Of a stretch of 64,000 bases of DNA, positions 49,501-57,232 are shown in pieces. Below the pieces are notes generated by a model. It worked only from the letters and a program-made list of their open reading frames with translations. It did not search any database and was not told where the DNA came from. Made by a program: the position numbers and the translations under genes. Origin of the DNA: Candidatus Sumerlaeia bacterium (GTDB taxonomy: Bacteria > Sumerlaeota > Sumerlaeia > JADFCW01); the NCBI GenBank assembly GCA_026415575.1, contig JAOAGV010000008.1:1-64000 (forward strand), given 5' to 3'. How positions within the stretch are numbered: position 1 is the first letter of the stretch; every line of letters starts with the position of its first letter.

Positions 49501-50699
49501 CGCCCCTGGTCCAGAAGACGGCAGATCAATTCGATCTGCAATTCGGTGGCGGCCGTTTCCCCTCCGCTCTGGCGGAGCAATTCCGCATATTTGTTGAGAA
49601 CGGCAATATTGTCGGGAGCGGCCGAGCGGAGCTGCTCGATGGCGTGCAGGGCGCGGGGGATGGCTTGGGCACGCAGCAAATCCTCGACCAGCGTAAGGCA
49701 TTCCTCAATGCGGGCGTCGGTGAGTCCGGCGAGGATGGCGGTTTCGATGAGCTTTTCACGGATGTCCGCTCGGCTCTCGTCTATTTCCAACACGGTGCGG
49801 TAGCAACTGAGCGCCCGGTCGTATTCGCCGCGCGACTCGAACTGGGCGGCCTTGCCCAACGTCTCCTCGACCGCGTCGCGTGTGCGCGCCGAAGCCACCA
49901 TCAATTGGACGATGTGGGGATATACGTCCACAATGTCGAGGTTTAGTTTTTCAATGTTGCGATACATTTCGAGCGCACGGTCGAATTCTTTGCGCGTCTC
50001 GAAGGTATCGGCGAGGCGCATATACTCATCAAGGGCCTCGTTGAGTTTTTTCTCAGCCACCAGTGCTTCTGCATACTGGAGACGGGCGGAAATGTCGGTC
50101 GGGCATAATTGAAGGATTTCACGCAAGAAAGCCGTGGCCTCGGCCGTTTTGCCCTGCCGGCGGGCGAGCTCGGTCAGCCGCTTGAGAATATCCAGACGAC
50201 GGTCCTCGTCGTTGCGGGCGCGGTAAATCTCCAGCAGTCCAACAAGGGCCTGCCAGTGGTCGGGTTGAGCGGTCAGGACGCGCTGGAATTGCGCCAATGC
50301 TACATCATAGGTTCCTTGCAAGAGAGCGCTTTCGGCGGCCTCAAGGGTTTGTTCGACCGAATCCCCCGTCAACGGCAATTCGATAGAGATGTTCATCTTC
50401 TGGATGAGCCGGCGGACCGCTTCGTCATAGTCAATTTTTTCGGCCAGACTATACAGTGTAATCAAATCGCCGCCTTTGCTGCCCGGACACAGGCTGTAGG
50501 AGCAGCGAAACCGGCGTTTCTGCGGATCCACAGCCAGCGTGCGAAAGACCATCTCCCGGTGAATCGGGCAGAAGATTTTGATCGCAGTGGGCGTTTGCTG
50601 AACCGTGTCGAGGCGATAGTTGATTAGCTTGAGAACGGCGAGAGGGTCCAGTCGCGTTCGGATTTTTTCCAGTGTATCTTCAGGATAAATCGAGACCAT
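46599..50699 (-). CDS. CHC2 zinc finger + long TPR array + DnaA-type AAA+ ATPase fusion protein
   Basis: 1366 residues in one frame; the start at 50699 (MVSIYPEDTLEKIRTRLDPL) lacks a strong Shine-Dalgarno site, but the frame upstream overlaps the divergent gene and reads as non-coding. Residues about 40-100 form a DnaG-like CHC2 zinc finger (C44, H47, C66, C71; KGGDLITLYSLAEKIDYDEAV). Residues about 115-1085 are TPR-like helical repeats, some 25 or more. The last 250 residues match DnaA domain III: an FDNFVVGENNRFAHATA entry, Walker A SDVGMGKTHL (about residue 1165), Walker B VLLVDDIQFL (about 1226), a box VII-like RLVSRFGAG and sensor 2 NVRELKGALNQI. The DnaA domain IV helix-turn-helix is absent, so it should not bind oriC by itself. 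Function unknown; it may be a DNA-metabolism scaffold or a STAND-like regulator. Confidence 0.85.
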   Translation of the reverse strand: MVSIYPEDTLEKIRTRLDPLAVLKLINYRLDTVQQTPTAIKIFCPIHREMVFRTLAVDPQKRRFRCSYSLCPGSKGGDLITLYSLAEKIDYDEAVRRLIQKMNISIELPLTGDSVEQTLEAAESALLQGTYDVALAQFQRVLTAQPDHWQALVGLLEIYRARNDEDRRLDILKRLTELARRQGKTAEATAFLREILQLCPTDISARLQYAEALVAEKKLNEALDEYMRLADTFETRKEFDRALEMYRNIEKLNLDIVDVYPHIVQLMVASARTRDAVEETLGKAAQFESRGEYDRALSCYRTVLEIDESRADIREKLIETAILAGLTDARIEECLTLVEDLLRAQAIPRALHAIEQLRSAAPDNIAVLNKYAELLRQSGGETAATELQIELICRLLDQGRLDEAETQLRRFGSPGNLNVEALQRLAAAQQRVGLNSQAAEVFATLAEILTRENRIAEAVEACESAIGLKPDEAAYRRRQIDLLRRLGRSDRALDRCLALAQRALAEKQFDEAARLTALGLEIAPDDTQMIELEAQVLAVLGRRDEARSRLLQLARKHVAAQQWDPARSVVQRILASEPDHVEAALLMADIALAQGNPTVARDMLHRLATRSLAQKDFQAAKAILTKLHEISPDDPLVLVELSTVQIRLGETGPLLDTYRRLIALYMAAEAWPKALEYCAAVLDRDPDNLAVLEQMIKVCEKTDRKRMIPDLCLRLARIYEKQGNVDRVQEYYERALAGNPELLDARIGYVRFLAGLHRFEAASQQAQIAIESLASQQRYDEAVSLIETVIEGMPDNAGLRRMLMNLYRDAGREREYVMQCTQLINHHYRRNEFAEVVELYRQLLEREPDNVTFRTHLIDALMRLRRRDEAIEQYFQLAERYLRHGSYEDAETTLTELLKHSPGNTRALDMLLGLLLEANRIEPAIQCARELSDAFVAAGRNERAIEVLRRVLALDPNNREIQQWINEISREDQQQRRSVELIAARAENHWKNGQHEAAVAAQREAVRVHPDGTTQRRRLVEMLDSLGQMSASLDEMAEIAQIRIEHGRFDSAREILDLILQRDPAHYSARRLRAELFARIGDKTRALEEFMKLGPAPVTPPPAEKDKPAPRPASSLVAGETLRIVPDFTFDNFVVGENNRFAHATALAVAKAPAIHYNPLFLYSDVGMGKTHLVSAIANYIAEHQGHLRIIYTSAEEFTNQLVEAIQNNTITLFHNRFKAADVLLVDDIQFLAGKERAQDEFFHIFNALFQAKRQMVITSDRPPREIAHLEKRLVSRFGAGVIVDIQPPDLETRAAILKKELERRGNVQMDNRLITLIAEKITSNVRELKGALNQILVKSELSGAEITEALVREVVGMYGTVDRAD

Positions 50700-50993
50700 C
50701 GAAGCCAGCCCATCGGAGTGAAATTGCAGGTTCCCGTTTATGCCGGTGGATGGTGCGCATTCACATTTCTCGATGCATCTTGGCCCGCGCCCGACCGCTG
50801 TCAAGGTTTTCTGCAAACGAACAGACGGACGCTCCTTTGCAAAAAAGGGGAGCATTTTGCAATTAAACCGCCCTTGACGATTGCCCGCTGCGTTAGTAGG
50901 AAAGGGTCCATCGCATCGCCGCCGGTTCACATTGTCGGCGAGAGCGGGGAGTTCGTTGCATCTCTCGATTTCTCTGAAAAGGAGACCGTCGTC

Positions 50994-52457
50994 ATGCCGT
51001 GCAAACTCGAACGCCGGAGTTTCATTCAAGCCGCCATGGCTGCAGGCGCCGCCTCGCTGGCGGGTCCGCGTGCGCAAGGATTCTCGCTGCCCGGACTGTT
51101 TGCGTCCGGCGGCTACCGGTCGCCGCGCATTCCCATCGTCAGCCCGGGTTGCCGCAGCTCCAAAGTCAAGGTCGCGAAGATTTATCTCGGCGTGGCCAAA
51201 GCCTTGTGGCCCACACCGCTGTTGGACCTCGACGCCGAGGTGAAGAAATACGAAGCCGAGTTCGGCCGCATGAAAAAAGAATTCGCCGACGTCGAGTTCG
51301 TTTGCAACGAACTGGTCTCCACCCCCGAGCAAGCCAAGGCCCTCAAGGACAAGATCACTTCGGCCGACGGCGTTCTGGTCATCCATCTGGCCATGGGCGT
51401 CATGGCTGCGCTCAACGAGATTCTGGCCAACAAGAAGCCGACCATGGTCTTTGCCGCGCCCTATTCCGGCCATGAGTGGGCCAGTCTCGGCCGGTTGCGC
51501 AACACTCCCGAAGGCGCGCTCATGGACTGCATCCTCACGGCCGACTTGAGCCAGCTGGCCGTGGCCGTGCGCCCCTTCCGCGCGATTCATCATCTGTGCG
51601 AGGCGAAGATTCTCAACGTCACGGCGCGCAAGCCCGACGCCTACCACGACACGGTAAAGAACAAGTATGGAACCGAAATCATTGTCATGGGCCGCGACCC
51701 TGTCTTGCAGGCTTACGAAAGCATCAGCGAAGCCGATGCCCGCGCCGAAACACGCCTGTGGATCCGGAATGCCACCGCAGTGGTCGAGCCTTCCGAAGAG
51801 GAAATCTACAAATCCTGCCGCCTCGCTCTGGCCTTCCACAAACTCGTCGAGGAATCCGGCGCCACAATGATCCTCGTAGACTGCTACGGCACGATGTATC
51901 GGCAGCTGCCCGCCTTCCCGTGCATCGGGTTCACGCGGCTCGACGATATGGGGCTGGGCGGCACGTGCGAGTCCGACCGCGCAAGCGCCATGACCGGCAT
52001 TCTGCTTCAGGCCTTGACCGGAAAGCCCGGGTTTGTCAGCGACCCGACGGTGGACGAATCGAAAAACAGCATCATCCTCGCCCATTGCCGCTGCGCCACG
52101 AAATTGGACGGCCCCGACGGCAAGGCGTCGCCCTACAAAATCCGCACAATTCACGAGCGTCAGGAAGGCGCCGTCACACACGTCAAAATGCCCAACCACC
52201 GCACGGTCACACAGGCGATTCTGACCGGCCCGGGCGCCGACCTTCTCCTTTATTTCACCGGCAAGGTGATCGGCGTTCCCGACGTGGACCGCGGCTGCCG
52301 CTCAAAAATTGACGTCCTCGTGGACGGCAGCGTCACCAAACTTTGGCAGAACTGGGGTCACGGCCTCCATCGCCAGACGGTCTATGGCGATTGCGTCAAG
52401 GACCTCGAACGGTTTTGCCGCTTCAAGGGCGTCAAGATGGTCAACGAGGCGGTATGA
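50994..52457 (+). CDS. Tat-exported L-fucose/L-arabinose isomerase-like protein
   Basis: 487 residues from the ATG at 50994, with AAAAGGAG nine bases upstream. The N-terminus CKLERRSFIQAAMAAGAASLAG is a twin-arginine signal. The body has an N-terminal Rossmann-like domain (KVAKIYLGVAKALWPTPLLD ... DGVLVIHLAMGVMAALNEIL), a central domain and a C-terminal domain (GLGGTCESDRASAMTGILLQALTGKPGF ... GADLLLYFTGKVIGVPD). This is the arrangement seen in fucose/arabinose isomerase-like proteins of PVC bacteria, with a metal-site-like E and D in the GGTCESD motif. Export by Tat fits a folded, metal-bearing enzyme, but a true isomerase is normally cytosolic, so the activity is uncertain. The next gene begins 76 bp downstream. 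Confidence 0.65.
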   Translation: MPCKLERRSFIQAAMAAGAASLAGPRAQGFSLPGLFASGGYRSPRIPIVSPGCRSSKVKVAKIYLGVAKALWPTPLLDLDAEVKKYEAEFGRMKKEFADVEFVCNELVSTPEQAKALKDKITSADGVLVIHLAMGVMAALNEILANKKPTMVFAAPYSGHEWASLGRLRNTPEGALMDCILTADLSQLAVAVRPFRAIHHLCEAKILNVTARKPDAYHDTVKNKYGTEIIVMGRDPVLQAYESISEADARAETRLWIRNATAVVEPSEEEIYKSCRLALAFHKLVEESGATMILVDCYGTMYRQLPAFPCIGFTRLDDMGLGGTCESDRASAMTGILLQALTGKPGFVSDPTVDESKNSIILAHCRCATKLDGPDGKASPYKIRTIHERQEGAVTHVKMPNHRTVTQAILTGPGADLLLYFTGKVIGVPDVDRGCRSKIDVLVDGSVTKLWQNWGHGLHRQTVYGDCVKDLERFCRFKGVKMVNEAV

Positions 52458-52533
52458 CGGGCCGCAGGCAAGCGGGATGGATAAATCCGTCAACGCCGTC
52501 TATTCCGCCCACCGCAGAATAAAGGGGAACACG

Positions 52534-53982
52534 ATGCACCGCTGCGGGGTTATTCTCTTGTTGGCCACCGCCCCTTTTGCTTTTGGTGCGGGCCAGACTC
52601 CACAGGTCAAGCAGACCAAACAGCCGCCGCAGCCGTTCACCGGCGTTGTCGGCAAAGCCGAAGGCTATCGCGGCATCTGGTATTTCAATCAGCCGCAGGA
52701 CGACGAATACGTCTATAAATACAGCGGCGGTCTGGGCACCTATTGTGCCGACCATATTCCGATGGCCGTGTATTCCAAGGAAGCGAACAAAACGTTTTTC
52801 GTCTTCGGCGGCGGGGGCAAGGACAATCGCAGCCTGCAGGAAATGGTCTCCTACTACGACCATGCGACGGGTCTGGTGCCGCGCCCGACCAATATCCTCG
52901 ACAAGCAAACCGACGACGCGCACGACAACCCCGTGCTGGCGCTCGATGCCCGGGGCCATGTATGGGTCTTTGCGTCGGCGCATGGGACGGCACGGCCCGC
53001 CTATGTCTTCCGCAGCCGCGCGCCGTATTCCGTCGAGCAGTTCGACCTGATTCAGACCACCAACTTTTCCTATCCGCAACCGTGGTATTTCAAAGGGCGC
53101 GGCTTCCTGTTTCTACACACCCGCTATGACCCGGCGCACTCGCTCTACTGGATGACCAGCCGCGACGGCGTTCACTGGGATACACCCCGATTGCTCGCCA
53201 GCATCGAGCAGGGCCACTATCAGGTCAGCTGGCCGTGGCGCGACAAAGTGGGCACGGCGTTCAATTACCATCCGAAGGTCGGTGGACTGAATGCGCGTAC
53301 AAACCTCTATTATCTGGAGACGCGCGACTTCGGCCGCACATGGCAGAACGCCCGCGGCGAGACGGTCGCCGTGCCGCTGCGCGAGATTGACAACGCTGCT
53401 CTGGTCCACGACTACGCCGCCGAAAAACTGCTCGTCTATATTTGCGACATCCAATACGACAACGCCGGCCGGCCGATCATCCTTTACATCACCAGCCGCG
53501 GCTATGCCTCAGGGCCGGCCAGTGGCCCGCGCACTTGGACCACCGCCCGCTGGACCGGCAAACGCTGGGAAATCGCCGGCTCCATCCCCGCCGACAGCAA
53601 CTACGACATGGGCAGTCTCTATATCGGCACGCAGTGGCTGTGGCTTTGGCCGGCTCCGGGCCGCCCGCCATGGCGCCTGATTGCCCCGACCGAGCCGGCG
53701 CCGCAGGCCTACAATCCGGGCGGCGAGGTGGCCATGTGGGTCAGCCGCAACCGCGGCCGGACATGGAAGAAGGAAAAGCAGATAACGCACGACAGCCCTT
53801 ACAATCACACGTATGTGCGGCGGCCCCTCAACGCCCACCCGGACTTCTGGGCTTATTGGGCCGACGGCCACGCGCGCCGGCCGTCTGAGTCGCGCCTCTA
53901 TTTCGCCGACAAAGCCGGCCGCGTCTTCCGCCTACCGTTCACAATGACCCAAGAGTTCGCAAAGCCCGAAAGGGTCCGGTAG
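52534..53982 (+). CDS. Secreted BNR_4 repeat protein (neuraminidase/lyase-like propeller)
   Basis: 482 residues from the ATG at 52534 (AAAGGGGA six bases upstream). It has a signal peptide (MHRCGVILLLATAPFAFGAG) and then a beta-propeller with the BNR_4 pattern: GYRGIWYFNQPQDDEYVYKY, HNPVLALDARGHVWVFASA-like blades, and Asp-box-like turns (SRDGVHWDTP; TRDFGRTWQN; SRNRGRTWKKEK). Members of this family include lyases and hydrolases acting on uronate- or rhamnose-containing glycans; the specific activity cannot be read from sequence. It follows the isomerase-like gene and likely shares its transcript. A strong hairpin follows immediately after its stop codon. Confidence 0.8.
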   Translation: MHRCGVILLLATAPFAFGAGQTPQVKQTKQPPQPFTGVVGKAEGYRGIWYFNQPQDDEYVYKYSGGLGTYCADHIPMAVYSKEANKTFFVFGGGGKDNRSLQEMVSYYDHATGLVPRPTNILDKQTDDAHDNPVLALDARGHVWVFASAHGTARPAYVFRSRAPYSVEQFDLIQTTNFSYPQPWYFKGRGFLFLHTRYDPAHSLYWMTSRDGVHWDTPRLLASIEQGHYQVSWPWRDKVGTAFNYHPKVGGLNARTNLYYLETRDFGRTWQNARGETVAVPLREIDNAALVHDYAAEKLLVYICDIQYDNAGRPIILYITSRGYASGPASGPRTWTTARWTGKRWEIAGSIPADSNYDMGSLYIGTQWLWLWPAPGRPPWRLIAPTEPAPQAYNPGGEVAMWVSRNRGRTWKKEKQITHDSPYNHTYVRRPLNAHPDFWAYWADGHARRPSESRLYFADKAGRVFRLPFTMTQEFAKPERVR

Positions 53983-54004
53983 CACGGCAGGATACTGTCG
54001 TGCT
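53981..54004 (+). terminator. Hairpin at the end of the BNR_4 gene (possible terminator)
   Basis: AGCACGGCAG-GATA-CTGTCGTGCT forms a 10-bp stem (one G-T pair) directly overlapping the stop codon. No T-run follows, so it may be a factor-dependent terminator or an mRNA-stabilising stem. Two shorter hairpins (GGCAT-GGGG-ATGCC and GTCCTGCAGGAC) follow before the rel gene. Confidence 0.45.
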
Positions 54005-54158
54005 CCAATTCTGCACACAGGGCATGGGGATGCCATAGTCCTGCAGGACATTAAACGCGCACAAAATGCTGGACATTCGCCATGGGCGGGGGAAAATCAA
54101 TTGGCATCAGGTCGCAGGGGAAACAAAATAGTTTTGGCCCCGCGATGAAAGTTCCGTC

Positions 54159-56339
54159 ATGGAATCTGTTGCCATAGATCACCCCTCCGCCACCCTTCCT
54201 TCGGTGGCCGATATTCTCAGCAGCGCACCGGACCGCTATACCCCGTCCGACCGCATTTTGCTGGACAAGGCGTATCGGTTTGGTTTGACCGCGCACGCCG
54301 GCCAGATGCGCCAAAGCGGCGACCCTTACTTTTTGCACTGTATCGAGGTCGCGCGACTCCTGGCCGAGTTGCGCTTGGACTCGACCACGCTGGCCGCAGG
54401 TCTGCTGCACGACGTGCTGGAAGACACGGGAGTAACCGCCGAGCAGCTGGCTGCGGAGTTCCCTGCGCCCATTCCCGTGCTGGTTCAGGGTGTAACGAAA
54501 ATCTCGTCTCTGGATTTCCGCTCGTCCCGCGCGCAATATGTGGAGAACCTGCGCAAAATGATTCTTGCCACTGCACAGGACCTGCGCGTTGTTCTCATCA
54601 AAATCTGCGACCGTCTTCACAACATGCGGACGCTGTCGTTCCTGCCGCCCGATCGCCAGCACTATATTGCAACCGATACCATGAAGGTCTATGCCCCGCT
54701 GGCCAACCGCCTCGGCATGATGCGCATCAAATCGGAGCTCGAAGACCTCGCCATGCGCTATTTGTATCCGCAGGAATACCGGCGGATTGCGGAGCTGGTG
54801 GCGGAAAAACGGGCCAGTCGCGAGGCCAAGGTCGAGCGCAGCATCTCGGTGTTGCGCGAGCATCTGGCCCAACAGGGGCTTCACCCGGAGATCGTCGGCC
54901 GCCCCAAGCATTTTTACAGTATTTTCGAGAAAATGCGCGAGCAAAAGTTGGAACTCGATCAGATTTACGATCTCATCGGCTTGCGGGTGATTACGGAGCA
55001 CAAACAAAAATGCTATGACATCGTCGGCCATATTCATGCGCTCTGGAAACCCATTCCCGGCCGGCTCAAGGACTACATCGCGCTGCCCAAGGACAATGGC
55101 TACCAGTCTCTTCACACGGCGGTGATGGGGCCGGACGGCCAAGTGATCGAGATCCAAATCCGCACACGCGAGATGCACCGGATGGCCGAGGAGGGGATCG
55201 CGGCGCATTGGAGGTATAAGGAAGGGGGGTCGGCGGAAGTCGGACTGGATGAGAAACTGGCTTGGTTCCGGCGCATGACCGACTGGCTGCAGGAGGTCAA
55301 GGACCCCGACGAGTTCATGCGGGCGTTGACGCACGACGTGTTTGCCGACCGCGTGTTTGTGTTTTCGCCGCGCGGCGATGCCTTCGACCTGCCGCGCGAC
55401 TCGACCCCGCTGGATTATGCCTATACCGTCCACTCGGAAATCGGCAACCGGTGCGTGGGCGCAAAGGTCAACAATCGAATTGTGCCGCTGCGCACACCCC
55501 TGCAACAGGGCGACGTGGTCGAGATTCTCACGTCCAAGACGGCGCATCCGCGCGCCCACTGGCTGGAGATCGTGCGGACGGCGCGCGCGCGCAGCAAAAT
55601 CCGCCACTGGCTTCGCTCGCAACAGCACAGCGAGTTTGTGATCTCCGGACGCGAGCGCATTCTCAAAGCCGTTCGCGCCCATGGCATAGATATTACGGCC
55701 GACCGCCTCGATGAAATGCTCCGCCCGCTGGTCGGCGAGTTTCACGCCGACAGCCTCGAAGACCTGCTGGCCGACGTGGGCTTCGGCCGCATCGCACTGC
55801 GGCGGGTTGTGGACCGCATCGCGCCCGCTCCGGCCAAGCCGCGTCGCACCCACGCGCGGCCGTCCCGCCCTGCGTCCGAGGTTCTTGTGGACGGCATGAC
55901 GCGAACCGCCATGCGGTTTGCGCAATGTTGCCGCCCCCTGCCGGGCGAACCCATTGTCGCATTCGTCACGGTCGGCCGCGGCTTGGCCATTCACCGGCAG
56001 GACTGCGAAAGCCTGGAAAAGACCATGGCGGCCAAGGGGCTGGACCCCTCGCGGCGAATTCCCGCGCGATGGAACAGCGAAAGTGTGCGGCCGCACAAAG
56101 TCACCATCAAGGTCGTGGCGCGCGACCGTGTCGGCCTCCAGCGCGATATTTGCGATGCCATCTCCAAGGAAAACATCTCGATTTCCGACAGCGATACCCA
56201 TAGCCGGGCCCGCGGCCGAACCGCCATTCTCCGCTTCACGGTTCCCGTGACCAGCAAAGACCAAATGACACGCGTGATGGCCCGGATCCGTAGTGTGCCC
56301 GGCGTGACATCATTGACGCCCACCATACACGTCAAGTAG
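54159..56339 (+). CDS. rel: Bifunctional (p)ppGpp synthetase/hydrolase
   Basis: 726 residues, normal for long Rel/SpoT. HD hydrolase domain with intact metal motif (AHAGQMRQSGDPYFLH; LLHDVLEDTG; KICDRLHNMRT). Synthetase domain with the RLKD signature of bifunctional enzymes (GRLKDYIALPKDNGYQSLHTAV) and EIQIRTREMHRMAEEGIAAHW. TGS domain (VFSPRGDAFDLPRDSTPLDYAYTVH). A cysteine-containing linker (RFAQCCRPLPGEPIVAF) and a C-terminal ACT domain (VVARDRVGLQRDICDAI). It makes and degrades the alarmone in response to amino-acid and carbon starvation. The Shine-Dalgarno site before the ATG is weak. It lies 12 bp upstream of the nucleotidyltransferase-module genes. Confidence 0.96.
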   Translation: MESVAIDHPSATLPSVADILSSAPDRYTPSDRILLDKAYRFGLTAHAGQMRQSGDPYFLHCIEVARLLAELRLDSTTLAAGLLHDVLEDTGVTAEQLAAEFPAPIPVLVQGVTKISSLDFRSSRAQYVENLRKMILATAQDLRVVLIKICDRLHNMRTLSFLPPDRQHYIATDTMKVYAPLANRLGMMRIKSELEDLAMRYLYPQEYRRIAELVAEKRASREAKVERSISVLREHLAQQGLHPEIVGRPKHFYSIFEKMREQKLELDQIYDLIGLRVITEHKQKCYDIVGHIHALWKPIPGRLKDYIALPKDNGYQSLHTAVMGPDGQVIEIQIRTREMHRMAEEGIAAHWRYKEGGSAEVGLDEKLAWFRRMTDWLQEVKDPDEFMRALTHDVFADRVFVFSPRGDAFDLPRDSTPLDYAYTVHSEIGNRCVGAKVNNRIVPLRTPLQQGDVVEILTSKTAHPRAHWLEIVRTARARSKIRHWLRSQQHSEFVISGRERILKAVRAHGIDITADRLDEMLRPLVGEFHADSLEDLLADVGFGRIALRRVVDRIAPAPAKPRRTHARPSRPASEVLVDGMTRTAMRFAQCCRPLPGEPIVAFVTVGRGLAIHRQDCESLEKTMAAKGLDPSRRIPARWNSESVRPHKVTIKVVARDRVGLQRDICDAISKENISISDSDTHSRARGRTAILRFTVPVTSKDQMTRVMARIRSVPGVTSLTPTIHVK

Positions 56340-56351
56340 GCGAGCTTTGCG

Positions 56352-56636
56352 ATGACACGCCTGTGGCCTGACACGTCTCCCGATGTAGAAGATCTTCTGA
56401 TTCAGAAACTGCGCGAACTGCCGGCGTGGCGCAAACCCGACATGGTCGGCCAAATGAATGATGCCGTGCGAACGCTCATAACGATGGGGCTTCGCCATCG
56501 TCATCCGCCCGCAGCACCCGAGCAGTTGCGGCGTGCCATGGCCGACCTTCTCCTCGGCCCGGAACTGGCGGCGAAAGTCTATGAACCTTGGGAACCCACG
56601 GAGATGGACCCATGCTCGCCGAATCCCTCGAAGTAA
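56352..56636 (+). CDS. Small partner protein of a nucleotidyltransferase pair
   Basis: 94 residues (MTRLWPDTSPDVEDLLIQKL ... MADLLLGPELAAKVY). It has the layout of the short helical protein that regularly precedes an AbiEii-like/minimal nucleotidyltransferase gene in many bacteria: an N-terminal DTSPDVE-type segment, a central helix with LPAWRKPDMVGQMN and a C-terminal LRRAMADLLLGPELA. The start is 12 bp after rel and the end overlaps the next gene by 25 bp. The pair is probably a toxin-antitoxin or defence-like module by family analogy; activity is not established. Confidence 0.65.
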   Translation: MTRLWPDTSPDVEDLLIQKLRELPAWRKPDMVGQMNDAVRTLITMGLRHRHPPAAPEQLRRAMADLLLGPELAAKVYEPWEPTEMDPCSPNPSK

Positions 56637-57132
56637 CACTTCGCGCGACGGAGACATTGGAATCTTTCGGCATCCCGTATGTCATCGGAGGCTCTCTGGC
56701 CTGCGCCGTTCATGGTCTTGCGCGGGCAACTCTGGATGCGCACATTGAGGCGATTCAAGCCGCAAGCCGGCAGCGCGACTGTTTCAATATCGTCCATCGG
56801 GCCAGTATGTTCAAAGTGGACATTTTCGTCCCGCCAAATCGTCCGTTCGACCAAGTTCGATTGTCGCGCCGTGTCCGGTATGTTCTGCCGACCGAGCCGG
56901 AAAAAGGTTTTTTTGTCTCGACGCCGGAGAATACTCTCTTGGCCAAGCTGGGGTGGTTCCGGTTGGGCAATGAAGTGTCCGAGTGTCAATGGCGCGATAT
57001 GCGTGGCATTCTTCGATTGCACGCGGGGCAGTTGAACGCGATTATCTGAGTCGGTGGGTGGCGGAACTGGGCATGAGCGATTTGCTCCATCGCGCGTTTC
57101 AGGAAGTAGCTGCGGGTCATGTTGGACTGTAA
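56612..57132 (+). pseudogene. Nucleotidyltransferase-like gene with internal deletion and frameshift
   Basis: The ATG at 56612 has GGAG nine bases upstream. The intact beginning (GIPYVIGGSLACAVHGLARATLDA) is the nucleotidyltransferase GGS region. The usual continuation, with the catalytic acidic residue and about 30 following residues, is missing: the protein jumps to HIEAIQAASRQRDCFN, then resumes the family pattern (ASMFKVDIFVPPNRPFD; TPENTLLAKLGWFRLG). After GILRLHAGQLN the frame ends early (ATTATCTGA), but shifting one base at about 57038 restores the expected ending (DYLSRWVAELGMSDLLHRAF ... stop at 57130-57132). Both defects point to inactivation. The upstream partner gene is intact. 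Confidence 0.7.
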
Positions 57133-57232
57133 CATCGCGACAAGCGGTTCATAACTGTTTATTCGCGGATGGAAGGATTTTCGCAGATCAGCATATAGAG
57201 GCTTGGAATCTCATTGCAGGAAGGAGAGTAGC

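Noticed and set aside
50700-52199. Upstream extension of the CHC2-TPR-DnaA frame by 500 codons
   Set aside because: The frame stays open but overlaps the divergent isomerase-like gene and is histidine/aspartate-rich shadow sequence. The conserved start is the ATG at 50699.
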